Source: CAYLPJ01 sp964385465
GTDB taxonomy: Bacteria; Planctomycetota; Phycisphaerae; SM23-33
DNA: 64,000 bases
NCBI GenBank assembly: GCA_964385465.1
Contig: CAYLPJ010000038.1
Span: 3,362 to 67,361, forward strand
Reading direction: 5' to 3'
Position 1 is the stretch's first letter. Every line of letters starts with the position of its first letter. A model generated the notes under the pieces. The model saw only the letters and a list, made by a program, of their open reading frames with translations, did no database searches and was not told the DNA's origin. A program made the position numbers and the translations under genes. Of this stretch, positions 35,799 through 45,407 are shown in pieces.

Positions 35799-38700
35799 TC
35801 ACCGTCGCCGCACGATGCCCGAAAGCCGCTCGAGAAGATCCCGCGGACTGAACGGCTTCTGGAGCAAGTGATCGCCCAGCGCTGCGAGGTCCCGGCGGCC
35901 AAGCTCCTCGTCGGCATAGCCGGACATGTACAGCACGGCGATGCCGGGGCAGAGCGCCGCGGCCTTGCAGGCAAGGTCCACACCGCTCATGCCGGGCATC
36001 ACGACGTCGGTGACGAGTACGTCGAAGCGCCCGTCCTCTCCGCCGAGTTCGGCGAGGGCCTTCTCGGGGTTCTCGGCCGGGACGACGTCGTAGCCGGCCT
36101 CGGCGAGCTCGCCGGAGAGCAGATCGCGGACCCCGTCCTCGTCCTCGACGAGCAGGACGCGTCCGGCCGCGCCGGGCAGGGGCGCATGCTCGGCGTCGGC
36201 GTCGGCGCCTGCGGGTGCCGCGTCTGACGCGGGGAAGTACATCCGGAACGTCGTGCCCTCGTTGGGTCGGCTGGCGCAGGTGATGATTCCGCCGCTCTGG
36301 CGGACGAAGCCGTAGACCATCGCCAGGCCCAGTCCCGTCCCCTTGCCGACCTCCTTGGTGGTGAAGAACGGCTCGAAGATTCGCGAGCGGACGCTCTCGT
36401 CCATGCCCGTGCCCGTGTCGGTCACCGAGAGGGCCGCGTGCGGGCCGGGGGCCAAGCCTTCGTGGGGCTGGACGAACGCCTCGTCGAGGTCCGCCGTCCC
36501 CAGCGCGATGCCCAACTCGCCGCCTTTGGGCATGGCGTCGCGGGCGTTGATACAGAGGTTGATCACCGCCTGCTGGAACTGCACGGGATCGACCTCGATG
36601 GCAAAGGGGACATGCCCGAGTCGTATCACCAGCCGGACGTCCTCGCCCAGCAGCCGGGGCAGGGACTTCTGAAGCTCGCCGATCAACTCGCGCAGGTCGA
36701 CGGCCTCGGGACGAAGCTCCTCCTGGCGGCTGAAGGCCAGCAACTGCCCGGTCAGGTGGGCCGAGCGGTCGGCGGCGGCGAGGATCTGCTCCATCTTCTG
36801 TCGGCCCTCGTCGTCGACGAGCCCGCGGCGGAGGACCATCGAGCCGAAGCCCTTGATGACCTGGAGCTGGTTGCGAAAATCGTGTGCGACCCCGCCGGCG
36901 AGCTGTCCGACGGCCTCCATCTTCTGCGACTGGGCGAGGTGCTGCTCCAACTGCCGCTGACGGGTGATGTCCTCGGCGATCTCGATCCCGGCGACGGTCT
37001 CCCCGGCGTCGTTGCGCACCGGCGCACCGCGGACCCGCCAGGTCCGCCCGTCCGGCGTGACCTTCTCGGTCTCGCAGAGGACGCCCTCACGCATCGCCCG
37101 TTCCACGGGGCAGTCCTCGCAAGGCTGGGAACCGTCCTGCCATACCGCGTAGCAGTGCCGCCCGATGAGGTCCTCGCGCGGCACCCCGGCCGATTCGCAC
37201 GCCGCGCGGTTCGGCCAGAGAATCTTCAGTTCCGGGGTATGGAGCAGCACGTGCTGGGGCTGGGCGTCGAGGATCGCCCGACGCTCGAGGGCGAGGTCTC
37301 GCGTCCGCTCCTCGGCCAGTTTGCGCTTGGTGATGTCCGTGCTGATCCCGCAAAGGGCGATCGCCCGGCCGTCGTCGTCGCGGACAACATGGGTGCGGCA
37401 GTCGAGAGCGATGCGGCTGCCGTCCTCGCGAACGTTGACCACCTGTCCATGCCAGCGCCCGTGCTCAAGCGTTTCGGCAACGATGGCCTCTTGGGTCGCG
37501 CCGAGTGTCGGGTCGTCCCCGAAGATCGAGACGTGCCGGCCGACCAACTCCTCGCGGGGCTGCTCGAGCATGCGGCAGACCGCATCGTTGACGTAGGTGA
37601 TGCGCCCCTCCAGATCGGTCACGACCACGCGGTCCTCGATCTGGCTGAGGGTCAACGAGTGCAGGCGCAGGTCCCCCTCGATCCGCCGGCCTTCGGTCAC
37701 GTCGGAGGCCATGCTGATGACCAGCCGTCGGCCGTCGGGCAACGGGGGCAGCGGTGCGCTGCTGAACGCCCACGTCCTCCGCGTCCCATCCTTGCAGGTA
37801 ACGGTGTAGTCGCCCTCGTCGATGCGGCGGTCGAGGTCGAACAACCTGTCGATGTCGGCGCGGACGGCCTTCCGGGCCTCGCCGTAAGCCTTCCGCGTCC
37901 ATTCGGCCATCGTGGCGATGTCGGCGGGCGCGTAGCCGGTGATTTCGGTCCAGGCGCGGTTGACGGCGACGATCTCCCCGTCCTCGGCGTGCAGCATGAT
38001 CGGGAACGGCGCGTCGTTGACGGCGCGGCGGAAGCGCTCCTCGCTGTCGCGAAGAGCGACCTCGGCTTGCTTGCGCTCGGTGACGTTCCGCCCGTACCAG
38101 TTGACGTAGTCCTCGGCGGGGACAGGCACGGCCTGGAAAGCGAAGACACGGTCGACATGGAGGATTTCGACGATGGCGGGCTTGCCGACCTTCAGCAAGC
38201 GGTCCACGCGGTCGCGCCACGCCTGCGGCACAGGCCGGCCGGGCCCGGAATCCATGGCCTCCAGCAGCGGCTCGGCAGCGGGGTTGGCGTAAAGCACCGT
38301 ACCGTCGGCAGCCACGCGAAGCACCGGCGAGGGGTTCTCGGAGGGGAATTTCGCGATGCTCTCGACGGCCTGCTCGGCCTCGATGGCGTGCATGGCCAGC
38401 GAGAGGTCGCCTGCCAGCTCGCCGAAGAGGTCGAGCTCTTCGGGGTCGTCGGCGAATGCCTGGGGCAGCGACGCGGCCAGGAAGCCCCAAGGCCGCCCCG
38501 CGTGACGAAGTCGGGCGCAGACGACAGCCTGGTCGGCCGAGGCCGACCGCAGGGGGCAGTTCGGGCAGGCCTCGTCGGCCGGGAACGTTACCGCCACGTC
38601 CTGCCCGGCCAGGCGCGACCAACATGCCGGGCGCTCGCCGGCCCGCAGGCGTGCGGCGAAGTCCTCGAACGCCGCCGCGTCCAGGCCCGCCTGGGCGGTG

Positions 38701-39659
38701 TCGGTCACGGTCTCGGTCTCGCCGGTGATCGCGATCCACGCCGCGCGGTAGCCGCGCGTCTCCAGCAGCTCCTCGCAGGCCTTGCGGATCAGCCGTCGGG
38801 GGTCCTTCTCCTGCGTGATGAGCTGGTTGACGTTCCGGATCGCTCGCAGCACGGCCGTGAGGTGCCGCTCCCGCCGTTCGGCGGCCTTGCGGTCGGTCAC
38901 GTCCAGGACCGTGCCGAACGCTGTGACCGGCTCGCCACGCTCGTCCGTGCGGACGTCCCCTCGGATGATGCAGTCGCCCACGGTCCCGTCCGGGCTGCGG
39001 ATGCGGAGTTCGTACTCGAAAGGCCGGCCGCTACGTATCGCCCGGTCGAGGGTGCGGCGGTACTCGTCGCGGTCTTCCGGCGGGACGTGCTCGATGTGTC
39101 GCTCGAAGGTGGGCTCGGTCTGGCCGGGTTCGAGGCCGTGGAGGCGGTAGGTCTGGTCCGACCACCACACCTCGCCGGTGCGGAGGTCCCACTCCCAGCT
39201 TCCGATCCCGGCGGCCTCCTGTGCGCAGCGGAGCCGTTCGCGCCCTTCGCGGAGGTCTCGCTGGGCAGCCTGGAGGCGCAGTACGGCGCGAACCCGGGCG
39301 AGCAGTTCCTTGGCGGAGACCGGGCGGTTGAGGTAGTCGTCGGCCAGGGAATCCAGCCCGCGGGCGGTGTCCTCGTCGGAGGTGTGGATGCCGCTGGCCA
39401 GCACGACGAAGGTGTCCGACAGGTCCGGATCGCCCTTGACGGCGTTGCACAGCTCGCAGCCGTCGGCGTCGGGCAGGACGACGTCCAGCAGGAGCAGGTC
39501 GGGGCGTTCGCGGCGGCAGAGGTCCAGGCACTCCGCCCCGCGGGTGGTGGAGATGACATCATAGCCGGCGACGGTCAGCGTGCGGACGGTGGCCTTGAGT
39601 ACGCGTTCGTCGTCGTCAACGACGAGAAGTCTTGCGGGCGACCCTTGCGATCCCATCAC
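35799..39659 (-). CDS. Large hybrid histidine kinase with two receivers, a GAF-like and several PAS domains
   Basis: A 1286-residue soluble signalling protein. Order: receiver (about 10-125; acceptor Asp59, but NRP where KP is usual), PAS (about 145-265), a GAF-like region with a CPNC motif (about 270-420), four PAS units (about 425-890), phosphotransfer helix with His near 926 in GGVAHDFRNQ, HATPase (INLCINARDAMP, DTGTGMD, GTGLGLAMV) and a C-terminal receiver with Asp in VLVTDVVMPG and a normal QKP Lys. No membrane segment. It senses an internal signal and probably feeds the RsbW/STAS genes just upstream. Confidence 0.93.
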   Translation of the reverse strand: MMGSQGSPARLLVVDDDERVLKATVRTLTVAGYDVISTTRGAECLDLCRRERPDLLLLDVVLPDADGCELCNAVKGDPDLSDTFVVLASGIHTSDEDTARGLDSLADDYLNRPVSAKELLARVRAVLRLQAAQRDLREGRERLRCAQEAAGIGSWEWDLRTGEVWWSDQTYRLHGLEPGQTEPTFERHIEHVPPEDRDEYRRTLDRAIRSGRPFEYELRIRSPDGTVGDCIIRGDVRTDERGEPVTAFGTVLDVTDRKAAERRERHLTAVLRAIRNVNQLITQEKDPRRLIRKACEELLETRGYRAAWIAITGETETVTDTAQAGLDAAAFEDFAARLRAGERPACWSRLAGQDVAVTFPADEACPNCPLRSASADQAVVCARLRHAGRPWGFLAASLPQAFADDPEELDLFGELAGDLSLAMHAIEAEQAVESIAKFPSENPSPVLRVAADGTVLYANPAAEPLLEAMDSGPGRPVPQAWRDRVDRLLKVGKPAIVEILHVDRVFAFQAVPVPAEDYVNWYGRNVTERKQAEVALRDSEERFRRAVNDAPFPIMLHAEDGEIVAVNRAWTEITGYAPADIATMAEWTRKAYGEARKAVRADIDRLFDLDRRIDEGDYTVTCKDGTRRTWAFSSAPLPPLPDGRRLVISMASDVTEGRRIEGDLRLHSLTLSQIEDRVVVTDLEGRITYVNDAVCRMLEQPREELVGRHVSIFGDDPTLGATQEAIVAETLEHGRWHGQVVNVREDGSRIALDCRTHVVRDDDGRAIALCGISTDITKRKLAEERTRDLALERRAILDAQPQHVLLHTPELKILWPNRAACESAGVPREDLIGRHCYAVWQDGSQPCEDCPVERAMREGVLCETEKVTPDGRTWRVRGAPVRNDAGETVAGIEIAEDITRQRQLEQHLAQSQKMEAVGQLAGGVAHDFRNQLQVIKGFGSMVLRRGLVDDEGRQKMEQILAAADRSAHLTGQLLAFSRQEELRPEAVDLRELIGELQKSLPRLLGEDVRLVIRLGHVPFAIEVDPVQFQQAVINLCINARDAMPKGGELGIALGTADLDEAFVQPHEGLAPGPHAALSVTDTGTGMDESVRSRIFEPFFTTKEVGKGTGLGLAMVYGFVRQSGGIITCASRPNEGTTFRMYFPASDAAPAGADADAEHAPLPGAAGRVLLVEDEDGVRDLLSGELAEAGYDVVPAENPEKALAELGGEDGRFDVLVTDVVMPGMSGVDLACKAAALCPGIAVLYMSGYADEELGRRDLAALGDHLLQKPFSPRDLLERLSGIVRRR

Positions 39660-39847
39660 AACCTGTCAAGACGCCAGAACCTGTGCGAGGAGGAACTGCA
39701 GCAACCGATTGTTGCCTTTATAGTAACGGCACACGGCGGGCGCGAGCAGAAGGATTTATGATATTTCTGTCGTTTTTGACGGTGCCGGGAACGGGGGTTT
39801 GCGGAGCACGGCAAGGGGCTGCCCGGAGGCCCGGGGGAGGAGGCGGC

Positions 39848-40255
39848 TCAGGTGTTCTTCTTGACCATGTGGACCTCGTTGCCCTTGTCGTTGAACCAGA
39901 CCTCGTCCATGTAGGCGTGCATGAGCATGACGCCTCGGCCGGTGGGCTTTTCGAGGTTCTCGTCGGCGGTCGGATCGGGGAGCCGGGCGGGATCGAAGCC
40001 GGGGCCTTCGTCGGCGATGGTGATCGCCGCGCGGTCCGGGGCGATGTGGTAGGTCAGATCGATGCTCTTGGAGGCGTCGAACTTGTTGCCGTGCTTGATG
40101 GCGTTGTTGATGCCCTCTTCGAGCGCGAGCTTGATGGCAAAGCAGGACGCGTCGCTGTAGCCGAAGCGAGCGACTTCGTCAAGGAGATCGGCCTCGGCCC
40201 GTTGTGCCGCGCAGAGGTCCGAAGGTATGCGCACCGTCTTCTGCAAGGACGCCAT
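39848..40255 (-). CDS. RsbW-type anti-sigma factor / serine kinase
   Basis: A 135-residue GHKL ATPase. The N box is ALEEGINNAIKHGNKFD, the G1 box IADEGPGFDP and the G2 box GRGVMLMHAYMDEV. Members phosphorylate a STAS-domain antagonist and hold a sigma factor or other partner. The antagonist gene lies 15 bases upstream, which defines a partner-switching pair. ATG at 40255 is preferred; an in-frame TTG at 40267 would add four residues. No sigma factor gene is in the window. Confidence 0.9.
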   Translation of the reverse strand: MASLQKTVRIPSDLCAAQRAEADLLDEVARFGYSDASCFAIKLALEEGINNAIKHGNKFDASKSIDLTYHIAPDRAAITIADEGPGFDPARLPDPTADENLEKPTGRGVMLMHAYMDEVWFNDKGNEVHMVKKNT

Positions 40256-40270
40256 CCGAACCGCCAACGG

Positions 40271-40630
40271 TCAGGCCAACGAGGCGACGGCCTCGTCCTT
40301 CGATTCGCAGATCTGGAAGATCTCGTTCAGCCGCGTGATGACGAACACCTCGTAGATCGGCGGCTGAATGCCGCTGAGCCGGAGTTGCCCGTTCTTCTCG
40401 CGGACCCGCTTGTGCAGGGTGATCAGCATGCCGAGGGCACTGGAGGACATGTGCCCGACATTGGAGAAGTCCAGGACGAACTTGGGGGTCCGGGCGTCGG
40501 CGACCAGCCCCTGGAGCCGCTCTCCGATCTGCGAGATGCCGATCTCGTCGAGGATCTTGCGGTCCGTCAACTCCACAACGGTCACGTCTCCTTCCGAGGA
40601 GACGTTCAGCCGGGGGATCTCCTGCTCCAT
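40271..40630 (-). CDS. STAS-domain anti-sigma factor antagonist
   Basis: A 119-residue RsbV/SpoIIAA-like protein. The phospho-serine loop reads DFSNVGHMSSSALGMLI. When dephosphorylated it binds the RsbW-like protein and frees its target. AGGAG upstream supports the ATG at 40630. It is the first gene of the STAS, RsbW, hybrid kinase run. A PP2C phosphatase usually completes this switch; none is seen nearby. Confidence 0.92.
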   Translation of the reverse strand: MEQEIPRLNVSSEGDVTVVELTDRKILDEIGISQIGERLQGLVADARTPKFVLDFSNVGHMSSSALGMLITLHKRVREKNGQLRLSGIQPPIYEVFVITRLNEIFQICESKDEAVASLA

Positions 40631-40812
40631 GGCGCTGGCTCTCCTTCTAGGCACGACCACGGCCACTCCGGTTCAGCCTAGGACGCCGCCGGGGCATTGT
40701 CAAGCACGTGACCGGGGGAGTTTCGGGGCGCCCGGCCGCAGAAGGACTCGGCGCGGTCGCCGGGGGGTTGGCTCCCAGGCCTTGCGAGGACCCTTGGTCG
40801 GGCTTCTCCCGG

Positions 40813-42093
40813 TCAGTCCGTCGCCAGCAGGACCAGCAGGAGAATATTCACCAGGACGCTGAGCGCCAGGGCGGCGCCGAGGACGACCAGCATGACCGTC
40901 AGGTTCTTCGGCGAGACGCCGCCGGACGGCAGCGGGCGCGTCGCCGGGCCCTCGCCCCCCGCTTCGGCGGGGGCCGCCTCGGCCTCGTCGGCCAGGCCCG
41001 TCAGCATCCCCGCGTCAATCTGCTTGCGGGCCTGAAGCGGAGGCTGGCCGGCCTCGATCGCCTCGAGGTCCAAAAGCAGGTCGCTCGTGGTCGCGTACCG
41101 CCGGGCGCGGTCCTTGGCCATCATCACCTCCACGACCTCGCCCAGCCCCGCCGACAACTGCGGGTTGACGTGGTCCGGCGGGACCAGCGATTCCTTGAGG
41201 TGCTTGTGCATGACGGCCGCGGGAGTCGAGGCCTGGAACGGCACCTGGCCGGTGACGAGGTGATACAGCGTCGCCCCGAGGGCGTAGATGTCGGCGCGGA
41301 AGTCGATGTCCATCTCCCCGCGAATCTGCTCGGGGGAGATGTAGTACGGCGTGCCGTAGGCCCGTCCGGCCTCGGCCTGGGCGGCGCGGGCGTCGGCGGC
41401 CTCGCGAGCCAGGCCCATGTCCGCCAGCTTGGCCTGGCCCTGCTTGGTGATCATGATGTTCTTGGGCTTGACGTCGCGGTGGACCAGCCCCTGGCCGTGG
41501 GCGTGCTCCAGCGCGCGGGCGATCTGGATGATCAGCCGCAGGGCCTCGTCCTCGCTGAAGACTTTCCCGGCCGCCAGTTCATCGCCAAGGGAATGCCCGT
41601 CGACGTACTCCATCACGAAGTAGTGATACCCCGCGGCCTCGCCGACGTCGAAGGCCTGGACGATGTTGGGGTGGTTGAGCTTGGCGGCGGCCTTGCCTTC
41701 CTTGTAGAAGCGCTGGACGTACTCGGCGTTTTCGCTGAGCCTGCGAGGCAGGACCTTGATGGCGACGACGCGATCGAGGCTGATCTGCCTGGCCTTGAAG
41801 ACGGTGGCCATGGCCCCCGAGCCGAGCTTGGAGAGGATCTGGTAGCCGGGGATCTGCTGGTTCCGCGAGGCCTCGATGGTCTTCTTGACCCGCGCGATCT
41901 GCCGCTTGGTCACCACGCCGTTGGCGACCATCACGCCGGCAAGGGTCGCCTCGCTGTCGCCCTGGCGGGCCTGGAGGGCCTTGCACTTGTCTACCTCGTC
42001 CTGCGTGGCAAGGCCCTGCTCGACGACCGTACGCCCCAGTTCCGTATCCATCGACGCCGTCGAGGCCGACGCGTCGCTCCGCTCATCCGCCAT
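40813..42093 (-). CDS. Ser/Thr protein kinase, membrane-anchored
   Basis: A 426-residue Hanks-type kinase. Residues about 18-75 resemble the N-terminal domain of GspE-type ATPases (LGRTVVEQGLATQDEVDKC). The kinase domain (about 84-345) has the Gly loop LGSGAMATVF, Lys113 in AIKV, HRDVKPKN with Asp207, and Asp225 in a DMG motif in place of DFG. A C-terminal membrane helix (VMLVVLGAALALSVLVNILL) anchors it, so the kinase faces the cytosol. No extracellular sensor domain is present. It may act on the neighbouring signalling proteins. Confidence 0.92.
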   Translation of the reverse strand: MADERSDASASTASMDTELGRTVVEQGLATQDEVDKCKALQARQGDSEATLAGVMVANGVVTKRQIARVKKTIEASRNQQIPGYQILSKLGSGAMATVFKARQISLDRVVAIKVLPRRLSENAEYVQRFYKEGKAAAKLNHPNIVQAFDVGEAAGYHYFVMEYVDGHSLGDELAAGKVFSEDEALRLIIQIARALEHAHGQGLVHRDVKPKNIMITKQGQAKLADMGLAREAADARAAQAEAGRAYGTPYYISPEQIRGEMDIDFRADIYALGATLYHLVTGQVPFQASTPAAVMHKHLKESLVPPDHVNPQLSAGLGEVVEVMMAKDRARRYATTSDLLLDLEAIEAGQPPLQARKQIDAGMLTGLADEAEAAPAEAGGEGPATRPLPSGGVSPKNLTVMLVVLGAALALSVLVNILLLVLLATD

Positions 42094-42187
42094 GATTTGC
42101 GCCTCGCGTCCGAAAGGAATCACCCGGAGGGTGCGGACCCGCCGACGCCGCTGCCATGCGGCGCGGGCGCCACCCGCCATACTCCTG

Positions 42188-43225
42188 TTAACCCGCCGAC
42201 GGGGCCGGAGGGTTCGCTCGGGCTGTCAACGTCTCGGCCGGGCCGTACATCCTGGCGGGCTGGAGCTCCTTGCGGTGCATGCCTCTCTCGGCCAGCCAGC
42301 TTCGCACGTGCCAGCACAGATGGCACTTGGAGGCGTAACCCTCACGGGGCGCGAAACCGGACCGCACGGCCCGCGCGGCCAGGGCGACGGGCCCGCCGTC
42401 GGCGAGCGTCGCCAGCACCGGCCGGGCCCGCGGTGCGTCGTAAAGGCCCTGCCAGACCTCGCCGATCGCGGGTCCCTTCCGGCCGGGCAGGCCGATGCGC
42501 CCGAGTGCGATGCCCGCGCACGTTCCCGGCGTGACCCACCCGCCGGGGCCCACGTGGACGTGTCGGGACCGCAGCAGGCGCTCACGGCAGGGACTATCGG
42601 CCAGATCCGTCAACGGCTTGGGCGGGAGCATGGGCGCGAGCGCGTGAGCGGCGCGCCCGCAGAGGCGGTCGCGCCCGCTGGCAGCGTAGCGGGCAAACAG
42701 TTCGCTACGCCGGTCGGCGGGCAACTCGGATGTGTCGCAGCCGTCGGCAAGCCAGTCCCGCCAGCGGACCTGGACGCGCCGGCGGCCGAGGGCCTCCTCG
42801 GCCAGGTCGGCAAGCATGCGGCACCGCTCGATGGGGACGAACTGCTGGTGGTAGGGATCGGCGGAGATGGTGAGCTTGCCGAGCCCGGCCTCGCCGAGAG
42901 CTGCCAGGCGGTCGCGGGCGACGGCGGGGTTCCGGGCCCAGAGGGCGTTGGTCTCGATCTTCTCCAGCGGACCGAGGCCCTCGTCGCGGGCGCGGCGGCA
43001 GAGCTCGATCAGCCGGGGCCAGTCGAGGAACGGCTCGCCCCCGGTCAAATGGATGCGGCAGCCGTGGGGGGAAGCGTTCTGGAGCTGGCGCCAGGTTTCC
43101 AGGGCCTCCTCGACCGACAACTCCTCCCCGTCGGCCGGCGAGCAGCACAGGTAACACGACGCACACGCCGCATCGCAACGGGTGGTCAGCAGCAGGCCTG
43201 CAAAGGACCAGTGCTTCACGGGCAT
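42188..43225 (-). CDS. Radical SAM protein
   Basis: A 345-residue radical SAM enzyme. The cluster motif is RCDAACASC (CxxxCxxC: Cys17, Cys21, Cys24), closely followed by Cys27-Cys28. LTGGEPFLDW holds the GGEP motif. The C-terminal half has further Cys (CRERL, TPGTCAG, KCHLCWH) that may bind an auxiliary cluster. An ATG at 43252 would add nine residues and lies just after a TACAAT hexamer (43267-43262), so the start is uncertain. No peptide substrate gene is seen; function unknown. Confidence 0.83.
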   Translation of the reverse strand: MPVKHWSFAGLLLTTRCDAACASCYLCCSPADGEELSVEEALETWRQLQNASPHGCRIHLTGGEPFLDWPRLIELCRRARDEGLGPLEKIETNALWARNPAVARDRLAALGEAGLGKLTISADPYHQQFVPIERCRMLADLAEEALGRRRVQVRWRDWLADGCDTSELPADRRSELFARYAASGRDRLCGRAAHALAPMLPPKPLTDLADSPCRERLLRSRHVHVGPGGWVTPGTCAGIALGRIGLPGRKGPAIGEVWQGLYDAPRARPVLATLADGGPVALAARAVRSGFAPREGYASKCHLCWHVRSWLAERGMHRKELQPARMYGPAETLTARANPPAPSAG

Positions 43226-43269
43226 CGGTTCGTCTCGGCGTCGGGGTGGCATGGTGACCATATTGTATC

Positions 43270-43299
43270 TTGGCCGGCGCGACCCCGCCGGGGTAGAAT
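43270..43299 (+). promoter_or_regulatory. Candidate promoter of sppA
   Basis: TTGGCC (43270-43275), 18 bases and TAGAAT (43294-43299). The predicted leader is about 135 bases. The region is shared with the divergent radical SAM gene. Confidence 0.4.
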
Positions 43300-43442
43300 G
43301 TGCCGCCGGAATGAACACGTCGGGGCCCTCGGGCGTCGTATCGGCGTCCGAACGGCTGAAATACCCGCCACCCATCGGCGACCATGTCGATGTGGCTCGA
43401 TCGCGCCCCGGGAACAGCCCCGAAACCGAAGGGAGACAACGC

Positions 43443-45398
43443 ATGCGTACACAAACGCTTACGGTCCTGCTGACGGCCATGCTGCTGGTGGCAGTGGCCT
43501 TCGCCCCGGCCAAAGAGGACGACGCCGGCAAGGGCAAGAACACCCCCGCAGCCAGGAAGAGCGAGAAGCCCGAGCCCGACGCGAAGAAGGACGAAAGCGA
43601 GAAGCCGAAGCCCAAGAAACCGGCGAAGAAGCCGGCGAAGAAGCCCGAGGCGAAAAAGCCCGCGCCGAAGGCCCCGCCGGCGCCGAAGGTCGCGCACATC
43701 CGGATGCAGGGGCAGGTGCTGGCCAGCCCGCCGGAGTTCTCGCTGTTCGCCGACAAGACGCCCGGCATGACCCTGCGGGAGTGGATGCTGCGGCTGGGCA
43801 AGGCGAGGAACGACGACGATATCGACGCCGTCGCCCTCGAGGTCGACGCCCTTCAACTCACCTGGGCCCAGGCCCGGGAACTCGCCGACGCCATCGCACG
43901 CCTGAACAAGACCAAGCCCGTCTACACCCACATCATCTCCGGGCAGGCCCCCCAATACCTTCTCGCCGCCGCCGGGCGGGAGGTCACCATGGACCCGGCC
44001 GGAACGCTCATGATCACCGGGCTCGGCGCCGAGCTGACGTTCTTCTCCGGGACGATGGACTGGCTGGGCATCCGCCCGCAGATGATCCAGATCGGCAAGT
44101 ACAAGGGCGCGGCCGAGCCGGTGACGCGGACGGGCCCGTCCAAGGAGCTCAAGGCCGAGTACAACGAGTTGCTCGACGACCTGTACGCGCAGTTGTGCGA
44201 AGGGATCTCGCGGCGGCGTCGGCTGTCGCAGCCGCACGTCCGCAACGCGATCGACGCCGGGCCCCTGGATGCCCCGGCGGCGAAGGAGTACCGCTTCGTC
44301 GACGGCCTGGTGGCCAAGGCGGACTTCCACGCCCACGTGGCGAGGAAGGTGCACGCGGGCAAGCACAAGAGCGTCCGGTGGGTGCACAACTACGAGGCCA
44401 AGTCTCCCCGGAAGATGGACTTCTCCAACCCCCTGGCGGTCTTCAGCATGATGATGGGCGGCCCGAAGAAGCAGACCACCCGCGAGCCCACGGTGGCCAT
44501 CGTCCACGCCGACGGGATGATCGTCGCCGGCAAGAACGGGCGGGGGCTGTTCGGCCAGCCGTTCGTCGGGCACAAGACCATGGTCCAGTGCTTCGAGAAA
44601 TGTCGCCGCGACAAGAACATCAAGGCGGTCATCTTCCGGGTCAACTCCCCGGGCGGATCGGCCATCGCCAGCGAGCTGATCTACCAGGCCGTCCGCAAGT
44701 GCGCGAAGGTCAAACCGGTGATCGTCAGCGTCTCGGGCATGGCCGCCAGCGGCGGGTACTACATCGCCCTCGGCGGGCAGAAGATCCTGGCCAATCCCCC
44801 GGCCGTGACGGGCAGCATCGGCGTGGTCGGCGGCAAGATGGCGACCACGGAGATGCTCGGCAAGTTGGGGATCACGACGTACGAGTTCACTCGCGGGCGC
44901 AACGCCGGGCTCTGGCTGTCGCGTGCGTGGAGCGACCGGGAGCGGGAGGTCGTCCGCAAGCTCATGCAGCGGACGTACGACGTGTTCGTCTCCCGCGTCA
45001 GGGACTCCCGCGGCAAGCGGATCAAGGACGTTTCCAAGGTCGCGCAGGGGCGCATCTTCACCGCCCGCGAGGCCGCCCGCAACGGCCTGATCGACGCCGT
45101 CGGCGGCTTCCGCGAGGCGGTGGAGGCCGCCCAGTCCGCCGCGAAGATCGACAAGAGCCACTTCATCATCCTCCCGCGCCCCAAGACGCTCTTCGACGTC
45201 CTCTATGGCGGGCAGGTGGCCTCGGCCAGCACTGCGCGGTGGGGGATCGATCCGGCGGCGGGAACGGTCTCGCCCCTGCTTCGGGCGGCCGGGCTCCGCG
45301 CCGCCGCCCCGGCCGGCTACCTCCTCCGGCTGGCCCGCCTGCTGGAGACCGAGCGCGTTCTAGCCGTGCTGCCCTATCACCTGGAGGTCGGCCCCTAG
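43443..45398 (+). CDS. sppA: Signal peptide peptidase SppA (protease IV)
   Basis: A 651-residue S49 peptidase with two tandem domains. A signal/anchor (LTVLLTAMLLVAVAFA) is followed by a Lys/Pro/Ala-rich linker (about 25-80). The catalytic pair of the family is visible: Lys in QIGKYKGAAEP (near 220) and Ser in GMAASGGYYIA (near 436). It degrades cleaved signal peptides in the membrane. GGGAGA before the ATG fixes the start. The basic linker resembles the histone-like protein in composition and is an odd addition. Confidence 0.93.
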   Translation: MRTQTLTVLLTAMLLVAVAFAPAKEDDAGKGKNTPAARKSEKPEPDAKKDESEKPKPKKPAKKPAKKPEAKKPAPKAPPAPKVAHIRMQGQVLASPPEFSLFADKTPGMTLREWMLRLGKARNDDDIDAVALEVDALQLTWAQARELADAIARLNKTKPVYTHIISGQAPQYLLAAAGREVTMDPAGTLMITGLGAELTFFSGTMDWLGIRPQMIQIGKYKGAAEPVTRTGPSKELKAEYNELLDDLYAQLCEGISRRRRLSQPHVRNAIDAGPLDAPAAKEYRFVDGLVAKADFHAHVARKVHAGKHKSVRWVHNYEAKSPRKMDFSNPLAVFSMMMGGPKKQTTREPTVAIVHADGMIVAGKNGRGLFGQPFVGHKTMVQCFEKCRRDKNIKAVIFRVNSPGGSAIASELIYQAVRKCAKVKPVIVSVSGMAASGGYYIALGGQKILANPPAVTGSIGVVGGKMATTEMLGKLGITTYEFTRGRNAGLWLSRAWSDREREVVRKLMQRTYDVFVSRVRDSRGKRIKDVSKVAQGRIFTAREAARNGLIDAVGGFREAVEAAQSAAKIDKSHFIILPRPKTLFDVLYGGQVASASTARWGIDPAAGTVSPLLRAAGLRAAAPAGYLLRLARLLETERVLAVLPYHLEVGP

Positions 45399-45407
45399 CC
45401 TTCGTCC

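Noticed and set aside
36438..39761. 1107-codon plus-strand frame
   Set aside because: It is the shadow of the hybrid histidine kinase, whose domains are unambiguous on the minus strand.
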